Positions 57,760 to 64,000 of a DNA stretch of 64,000 nucleotides are shown one piece after another. A program made the position numbers and the translations under genes. The DNA lies in the NCBI GenBank assembly GCA_963377175.1, contig CAUJNA010003827.1, positions 1,398,646 through 1,462,645 of the forward strand. Direction: 5' to 3'. Under the pieces are notes generated by a model, which saw only the letters and a program-made list of their open reading frames with translations, was not told where the DNA came from and searched no databases. Positions within the stretch are counted from its first letter, which is position 1; each line of letters opens with the position of its first letter. The stretch comes from Effrenium voratum (lineage: Eukaryota; Sar; Dinophyceae; Suessiales; Symbiodiniaceae).

Positions 57760-60700
57760 CAGAAGTCAGGAGACTCGGAGCTCCGCTCTCACTGGCGGCT
57801 GGTTTCGAGAAAGCGACGGGCTCTGCCAGGTGGCGTCGGGAACGCGGAGCCGCATCGCGCGCAAGAAGCGCCACAATGGTCGCTTTGGCTGCAAGTTGAC
57901 GTTGGAAATCACCCATTGTCCAAGCCAGGGCAAATGTAACAAGCGTTTCAATCAGATGCTGTTGCCGCCGCTCTTGTGTTGCGAACGCAGCTGCCGAGCA
58001 ACGAGGAAACAAAGGCTCAGAGGCCGCTTGGCCTGAGGGCCATCAAGCCAGCAAATGTCGTGCAATGGTTGGGCACCGGCAAAATTGTTGGCAGTTTCGA
58101 AGTTCACGCATAAACTCTGATAACCGACCGCATAGGGATGCATGTGAGTCCTTTGCACATGTATTTGTATCGGTCGATTGTGAAACGATGAGCACTACCA
58201 AAATGACACACTACGATGACATTGGGTTCAATCAGGGACGATTCTTGATAGAACATCTTAATGCTTTGTTGTAACAAAGAGCTTCACAAAGAAGCCGCCA
58301 AGCAGTTATCCCAATCATGCAGCAATCTGGCGGCATTTCGGATAGGCAAGTCTACTTTCAAGCAAGCTGCACTCTAGCATGACGTCCGTCTTTAATCGTG
58401 GCGACCTCAATGCAGCCGGCCGACCCAACTGAGAAGCCTCCCCCACACCGCACAGAACGCGTCGAAAGTTGTGGTTGCGCGATCGGTTGCAGACTCTGCT
58501 TCCCGCAAGCTCCCGCAATTCAGGGCGGCCCTGCGGCCCGCTCGCCAGCAACGGACTTGCAAGGGCTCGCCCCAAGTCGCAAAGCTGCAATGCGCAAAGA
58601 GAACGACTCAACTCTGAGAGCGGCTCAGGCACCAAGAGGCAAAGGAGCCCTGCAGGAAGGCGGGCTGACAATACAAGGCCGCCGCAGATGACGCAGGGAC
58701 TGGATGCAAGCGCAGACCTTTCAGTGGACTCTTCCCTGGAGGGGTGGGGTTGCGACCGGCAAGCTGTCCAAACGGCGGCAATCACAAGACGTGGTCACCG
58801 TCACCCTCATTAAGTGATGCGCGTCCATCATACATTTCGGATGCAAAGGCAGCACTTAACCTCACAAGACGTGTTTCTTGTAGCTCGCGCAAACGCTAGG
58901 CCAGGAAGTCGAGTGACTCTGATACTGCGGGCATCAGGGCGGAAATTAAAACGCAAGAAGTTGGCGTGCTCTTTTGCTGTGCGATGCGACCCTATATGCA
59001 GCCCTGCACACATACACCACGTGAACAAGTATGAAGCAGCAAACGAAACCCTGCTGCATGACTTGAGATTTCCTCACTGGCTCTCAGAAGTGCAACTACT
59101 TCGTGGAAAGAGAAGCGTCTCTGGTAGCTATGCGCCCTGAATACCAGCGTTCAGGCCAAGATTGCCTGTATGCCAGACAAGTGATTGCGCACAGGAGTCC
59201 GGACCTTCAGTTCTGCTCGTAGAGCAAATACGCAACTCATCTTTGGCCGCAGCGATGCACACTCTCACCGAGGTCCAAAACAGTGACAGCCGCAACTCAA
59301 AAAAGCTGCCAGCTACTGGATTGCCTTGCTGCCTTTCAAGTCGCTCACCTACCAAATATGCTTGTTTACGATGATCGCTCGGTGGAAATACACAATCCTA
59401 CGAGAGGACACGTTGCAAAGCGTACAAAGCAGCACAGTAAATGCTGAGCAATTACTGAAAGCTCTCTTTTCTCGCCTTTCACATTGGCAGCTGTGACTCT
59501 CTCCAAGCATGTCATGCCGACAACTCCATATATCAAACCCCCAACACAACCGACCCTAAGAAGAAACGCATTTCTAACAATGATTCAAGGAAGATATGTT
59601 GGCCATCAGAATCTATCCTTCTTCTCCCCCGATTGAACCAACAAGTCATACCTCATTCAGTACGTAAATCTGAACAATTTTTCCTGTCACATCATCATCG
59701 ACTACCCTGCTCTGCCATGGCCAAAGGAAAGGCTGAATTTCTCTAAAGTCAAGTCCTCCGGAGAATACGCCTTCCGAAAAATGGCAGCCAGAAGCCACAG
59801 AACGGGACCTTATGACGAATTCTTAAAAGCAACCAACTGATGCAGCACCCAAACAAGAGGGTGAAGAAGTTGCAGTATCATCAAACATGTCAGCCTAAAT
59901 CCTAAGAGGGGCAAGGATGTTTTGAAGCAAAAGAGTATGAACTGAGTATTTTGACCAAAGCGGCTCCTCGAGTCCTGCCGTGCCTTCGTCTTCACAAAAA
60001 TTGACAGCCAGAGACACCCATGCCGTGATGCTGAGAACAGCTGGTGGCCAACCAAAACCCAACACAGCTTTCAGGTTCCTCTACAGAAACCAAAGTTTGC
60101 AAACGCCAAGCATGGCAGCCTGCTCCTAGGACGGCAAAGGAGTCGTCCCAGAACAGTGTCGCTTGGCCGCCAAGCATCCTAATTTGGCCTTAAGCCAACC
60201 ACCGGCTTCCACGCCAACACCAAATTGAGTGGGTGAGAGTTGCTACAACATCAAGCATGTGGGTCAGTCAACCTGAACTCGATGTTTTTGTTCCACAAGC
60301 TAGCAAAGCGCGGCAGCAATTTTGTTGTTGTTGTGCAAGTTGTTGCTCTGTCCTGAAGCATCCTACTCCAAGCTACATTCAAAGCAAACCACCCGTCCAA
60401 ACAAAAGACATTACCTTCTTCCAAAACTACCACACTACATTTTGTTCACAGGCCAAGCTTTGATGGAGTCGCGCGTAACCTCAAGCGTGGCAGCCTAAAT
60501 CCTAAGACAAAAAACAATGCTGTAAATTACAGCATTTTAGTAGCCAGGAAAAACAAAAACAAACACGAGACGAAAAAAAACCTAAAAGGAGATGTGATTT
60601 GGGGGTGTTTGGATGGTGTTGTGATGTTGCGACCAAAGAAGATATGCAAAAGGATCCGGGTTGTGTTGATGGTGGTGGGACAAGAGATGGAGCACTGCTT

Positions 60701-61079
60701 TTGTCGTCTTAGGATTCAGGCTGGTATGCTTGACGATGCATCTATGTTTGCTTCGAACCACATGATTTCGCCCAACCGCGTTGGAATATGGTTGCCAGCC
60801 GGACTGCATGTCTCAAGCAGGATTCTTTTGCACGCATACGATGTTGTATGCGTCACAGCAACTTGAGTTGTAAAAAGTAATTTGTTGCGACTTGGGGGCT
60901 TCCAGAGAAGGACTTTCACATTATTTGAACAAGCTTAGAGTGCGTTGATGCAAAAAAGAATAGGCGCTTCCGTCAATTTCGCGGGAAAATGCAGTAAAAT
61001 ACAACATTTTACTGGCCCGGACGAAAAACGAAAAAAAATAAAAGCAAAATCATCCGAAAAGAGTTGCATCATCACGTTT
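57760..61079. other. Non-coding stretch
   Basis: No gene supported. A block at 58315-58785 is open on both strands but without a recognisable product. AATGCTGTAAATTACAGCAT (60518-60537) is a short palindrome with relatives at about 60,990 and 61,888. Confidence 0.55.
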
Positions 61080-61930
61080 TTGATCGTCAGGGGGGCCGCC
61101 GCCCCCCCAACCCCTCGCTAGTTTTTACTTCATCATGGGCATACATAAATGCCTAACTGATGATGCTGAAGATGCAGGATCCTTGGTGATGCTGGGGATG
61201 TTGGCTGGACACGCGGTGGATGTTGAAAACGATGCTGGAATTCCCAAAACAAATCCGCCCCCCCCCCAACCCCCCGCTAGTTTTTGCTTCGATCATCCAT
61301 CATCATGGGGGTGCCGCCCCCCAACCGCCCTCGCCGCTGCGTCTTGGGTGTTTTACAGGGATTAGTTTGCACGTATTTGAATCCTCACTTTTACCATCAT
61401 GAGGGGGACCCGCCCCTCTTTTTAACATGCATACCTACCGCAGAGGAACTGATGATGCTGAAGATGCAGGAAGCCAAGGCCCGATTTGCTGGTGATGCTG
61501 GGGATGTTGGCTGGACATGCGGAGGATGTTGAAAACGATGCTGATGATGTTGACGGACCAGCGTCAACATCCCCAGTATCGTTTTCAACATCCCCCCATG
61601 TCCGACCAACATCCCTAGCATCACCAACAAATCGTGGGCAACAAAATCAAAAAAGTAGCTGCGGGTTGACGGAGTTTCAGTCCCTGTAAAAAAAAAAGAA
61701 AAAGCGGGGGGGGTTGGGGGGGGGGGGGGTGCGCGGCAGCCCCCCAATGATGTTCGCAGAAGTGATGATTCAAACAGGGGTGCAATTACATCTCTGTAGA
61801 AAATCTAAAACGTAGAGGGGGGGTTGGGAGCGGGGGGGAACGGCAGCCCCCCAAGTGGTGTTGCTTCAAGTAAGCAATTTCGCGAGAAAATGCTGCAAAA
61901 TACGACATTTTAGGTATTCTGTACAGTCCG
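61080..61930. repeat. Cluster of G/C-tract repeats and inverted repeats
   Basis: Two plus-orientation units (GCCGCC, a run of C, AACCCC, CGCTAGTTTTT) at about 61088-61131 and 61255-61293 are followed by two reverse-orientation units (a run of G, TTGGG, GGCAGCCCCCCAA) at about 61700-61750 and 61815-61855. Homopolymer runs make the exact length uncertain. Confidence 0.65.
61480..61637. repeat. 158-bp near-perfect hairpin
   Basis: The left arm 61480-61555 (GATTTGCTGGTGATGCTG to GATGATGTTGACG) pairs with the right arm 61562-61637 at close to 90% identity around a 6-base loop GACCAG. A direct copy of part of the left arm (GATGCTGGGGATGTTGGCTG) lies at 61189-61241. Confidence 0.85.
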
Positions 61931-62269
61931 TGCATGCCTGTATGTATGCACTTCTTCGAACATCATAGGGGAAGGTACCCCCGCCAACCCTCTCACTACC
62001 TTTCAAATTCTATCGCACCCTTTCTTGAATCATTTGCACCTCTTGCAAAAGCTTATCCTGATTCAGCGCCCCCGTCCTGTTTAACATGCGCCTTGCGCCT
62101 GCCTGTTGAACCCGAACAAGTCTCCGATTGTTTTACAGATATTTTTTTGCGAGCACAACGCTGGGCTTACCTTACAAAGCAAAAGCACAGCAAATTGCAG
62201 TAGTCTCAACGGCTCGAACTGGCTGTGAGATCTCGCAGCTCCTATTCAGGACATCTTCCCGTTGGCTGC

Positions 62270-62977
62270 TACACCGGGCATGCGCAGGCGGGTCCGTGAC
62301 AGTCTTCCGACTCAACCCTGCATGGGGGTTTTGGCTCAAACAACTTAACACTGGCGCCCCAATGGCCTGCGCTGCGCCTGCCCCGCCGAGGCGCTCTACG
62401 TCGTCGGGTCGACCTATGATCTGCGGAGGTGGCTGTGGCTGCGGTCCTGGGCGGGGCATCACATTTAGGCGCACGTACTCGGCTGCGTCCTGGGGGAGCT
62501 GGGAGCGGAAGGCCTTCGCCGCCGCGAGCCCGCGCCCACGAGGTCCGCTGCTGCCTGCGCTCCGTCGGCCGCGCTGCGCAAGCGGCCTGTGTTCGCCAGG
62601 GCGTCGGCCTCGGGGTCTCCTGCAAGTCGTCCTCGACGAAGCGGTTTCCTCCGTGGTTTTGGCGCATCCGGGCCAAGTCCTCGTCCGTGGCCTCTACATA
62701 AGTGCAAAACCTTCCTTGGGAATTGCACGCAGGGGTGTGTGCTGCAGAGGCGGCGGTTTGGGGTCCTCGCTGGTCCAGGTAGAAGTGACTCGTGACGAAC
62801 GTGGTGGCCTTGCGGTCCGGCTGGTCCAGGGGCAAGGTTGAAGGCCCGCGCCTCCTCCAACTCCCGCTGGCGCTTCAGCAGCAGCGGCTGCAGGTCGTAA
62901 CTGGGGTAAGTCTTGCGGAACCACCGAAGCATCTGCGGCTCGTTGCGGGGTTCAGAGGACATCGTCTTGCTTTTCAT
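62270..62977 (-). pseudogene. Unknown protein of virus-like cluster, frameshifted
   Basis: The start ATG at 62977 overlaps the stop codon of the preceding gene as ATGA (the TGA is reached in the shifted frame of the AT-hook protein). The first 30 residues read MLRWFRKTYPSYDLQPLLLK with a basic-acidic helix after it. Coding-like sequence then continues in another frame (VTSHFYLDQRGPQTAASAAH, YVEATDEDLARMRQNHGG) and later in a third. Family not recognised; position suggests a polinton-like virus gene. Confidence 0.35.
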
Positions 62978-62986
62978 ACTAGTACG

Positions 62987-63337
62987 CTAGCGCCCGCCGT
63001 CAGCCGGTCGTAGGCCGACTGCCTCTCCAGCATGCGCATGGCGCGCGCTCGGCCAAGCTTCTTCGGGCTCGGGCCGCACCTTGGACCGTACCTGTACCTC
63101 GGGCTGTACCTCGGGCTCTGGCCGTACCTCGGGCTCTAGCTGTGCCTCGGGCTCGGGCGCTGCCTTGGGGGCAGGCTTGGGCTTGGGTGTCGCCTTGCGC
63201 TTGGGCGCTGCCTTGGTCAAGGGTGCTGCCTTGGGTGCTGCCTTGGGCGCTGCTTTGGGCATGGGCGCTGCCTTGGGCTTGTTCTTGCTGCCCGGGGGCC
63301 TGCCTCTTGGCCTTGGCGCCGGTTGCGCTTGCTTCAT
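62987..63337 (-). CDS. AT-hook, Ala/Pro/Lys-repeat DNA-binding-like protein
   Basis: 116 codons. Residues 8-22 hold an AT-hook (RPRGRPPGSKNKPK), a minor-groove DNA-binding motif. Then come about 45 residues of KAAP/PKAAP repeats and about 30 of Pro-Glu repeats (PEVRPEPEVQPEV). The C-terminus as read (EEAWPSARHAH) is probably wrong: one base earlier the frame gives PKKLGRARAMRMLERQSAYD and ends in a TGA that overlaps the next ATG. It would be basic and nucleic-acid-binding; a role in packaging or transcription is a guess. Next to a capsid-like gene, it suggests a viral or polinton-like origin. Confidence 0.55.
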   Translation of the reverse strand: MKQAQPAPRPRGRPPGSKNKPKAAPMPKAAPKAAPKAAPLTKAAPKRKATPKPKPAPKAAPEPEAQLEPEVRPEPEVQPEVQVRSKVRPEPEEAWPSARHAHAGEAVGLRPADGGR

Positions 63338-63377
63338 CGGGTTTTTTAATAGGAAGTATGAAGAAAAGACCTTGGGA

Positions 63378-64000
63378 TTAGACGTGATCCAAAAACAGCA
63401 CGAACGACAACGACGACGAGCCCCTCAGTCGGACGACTTGCCCTTCCAGATCGGTCAGCCGGAAGCGCATGTGTCTCAGGGTGATGGGGCCCCTCACAGC
63501 CATGAAGTGCCCGTCATCGGAGCCGGTCTCCACAATGGTGCCCACGTCGCTCTTCAGCGTTATCTTGGACAGGATGTCGTCTCTCAGATTGCCTAACACT
63601 CGACTGGCGTTGGCCAGCTGGGCGCAGCGCAGGTAGACCTCGCTGTATGCCATCATCCTGACAAACTTGAAGACTGCTGCCCGCCTGAGACGAAGCTTGG
63701 GCCGAGCATGTGGTCGACGCTGAAGGGCTTGGTCGGAGAGGCGGCCGGCGAGGTGGGGTGGAACTGCTGCTGCAGCTCCAGGTCGTTCAGAATGAGCCGG
63801 TTGCCGTCGTAGGCAACGCTAGCTGATCCAGGCGGCCAGCCGGGCACCTGTGTAGGCGCCTTCCGGCAGCAGCGCCCAGTTCAGAGTCCCAAGCGCGGCG
63901 TCGAGCCAGTAGAGGTACCGGCCTCGGTCTGTCAAGAGGAAGCTGTCCGCGACTCTGATCTTGTGGACGGCCAGCCGGGTGTCGCTCTGCAGGCGCAGGG
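63378..64000 (-). pseudogene. Penton/minor-capsid-like protein of a polinton-like virus, frameshifted and partial
   Basis: Three consecutive minus-strand frames make one protein. From the edge: RYLYWLDAALGTLNWALLPE and GAYTGARLAAWI (64000-63819); then SVAYDGNRLILNDLELQQQF and FSVDHMLGPSF (63830-63653); then VYLRCAQLANASRVLGNLRD, ILSKITLKSDVGTIV and MRFRLTDLEGQVVRLRG, ending SFVLFLDHV (63656-63378). The order LPxGxYTG...L, YDxxxNxL, LG, YLRCxL, ILxKIxL and RLTDxxGxxxxLxGxxLSFxL is what I know from penton or minor-capsid-like proteins of polinton-like viruses. Two one-base indels break it. The N-terminus lies beyond the window. Confidence 0.5.

Noticed and set aside
58315..58785. A 156-codon minus-strand frame
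   Set aside because: Ser/Leu/Arg-rich, open on both strands, no domain, no neighbour support.
1..64000. tRNA, rRNA or complete spliced-leader RNA genes
   Set aside because: No cloverleaf with intact acceptor end, no rRNA core sequence and no full-length 22-base leader were found by eye; only partial leader-like motifs occur.

Overview
The window looks like nuclear DNA of a dinoflagellate. The evidence is a mix of short exon-like blocks in very long repeat-filled introns, non-canonical splice donors, several Ty1/copia-type retroelements of the large dinoflagellate kind (CCCH zinc-finger Gag, copia reverse transcriptase and a methyltransferase-like domain), and a motif close to the dinoflagellate spliced leader inside the retroelement LTRs. 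No rRNA, tRNA or CRISPR locus was recognised, and nothing looks bacterial.

Layout. (1) 1-3055, minus strand: the 5' end of a copia-type element (element 1), with an open Gag-like frame of 846 codons that runs off the left edge, a primer-binding site and a probable LTR. (2) 3.1-26.3 kb: best read as a minus-strand host gene with about 13 visible short exons (48-180 bp). Its introns hold at least two MITE-like families with terminal inverted repeats, other dispersed repeats, a 58-bp minisatellite and a purine-rich tract. The product is not recognised. (3) 26,344-44,371, minus strand: an LTR-bounded giant copia-like element (element 2) of about 18 kb. It carries PBS, Gag-protease, integrase, RT-RNase H and a methyltransferase-like domain, then about 6.6 kb of extra 3' coding capacity including a Tpt1/KptA-type RNA 2'-phosphotransferase (ADP-ribosyl-transfer fold) domain and a Cys-rich acidic protein, then a polypurine tract and the 3' LTR. 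(4) 44.37-53.0 kb, minus strand: a frameshifted copia-like element (element 3). It has a coiled coil, an unusual Gag with RING/B-box-like cysteine clusters, CCCH fingers, protease, integrase, a methyltransferase-like domain and a complete five-motif dUTPase domain. Its downstream part, including any RT, is cut off by the LTR of element 2. (5) 53.0-57.7 kb: GC-rich debris of non-LTR (LINE) elements on both strands. (6) 57.8-62.2 kb: mostly non-coding, with G/C tracts and a 158-bp hairpin. (7) 62.2-64.0 kb, minus strand: compact, decayed genes resembling a polinton-like virus (an AT-hook protein, a penton/minor-capsid-like protein and an unknown protein).

The most interesting material is the cargo-bearing element 2, the dUTPase-bearing element 3, and two features that tie elements together: a spliced-leader-like motif at a similar distance upstream of gag in all three elements, and an identical 14-base primer-binding site that looks like the anticodon arm of a cleaved tRNA in elements 1 and 2.
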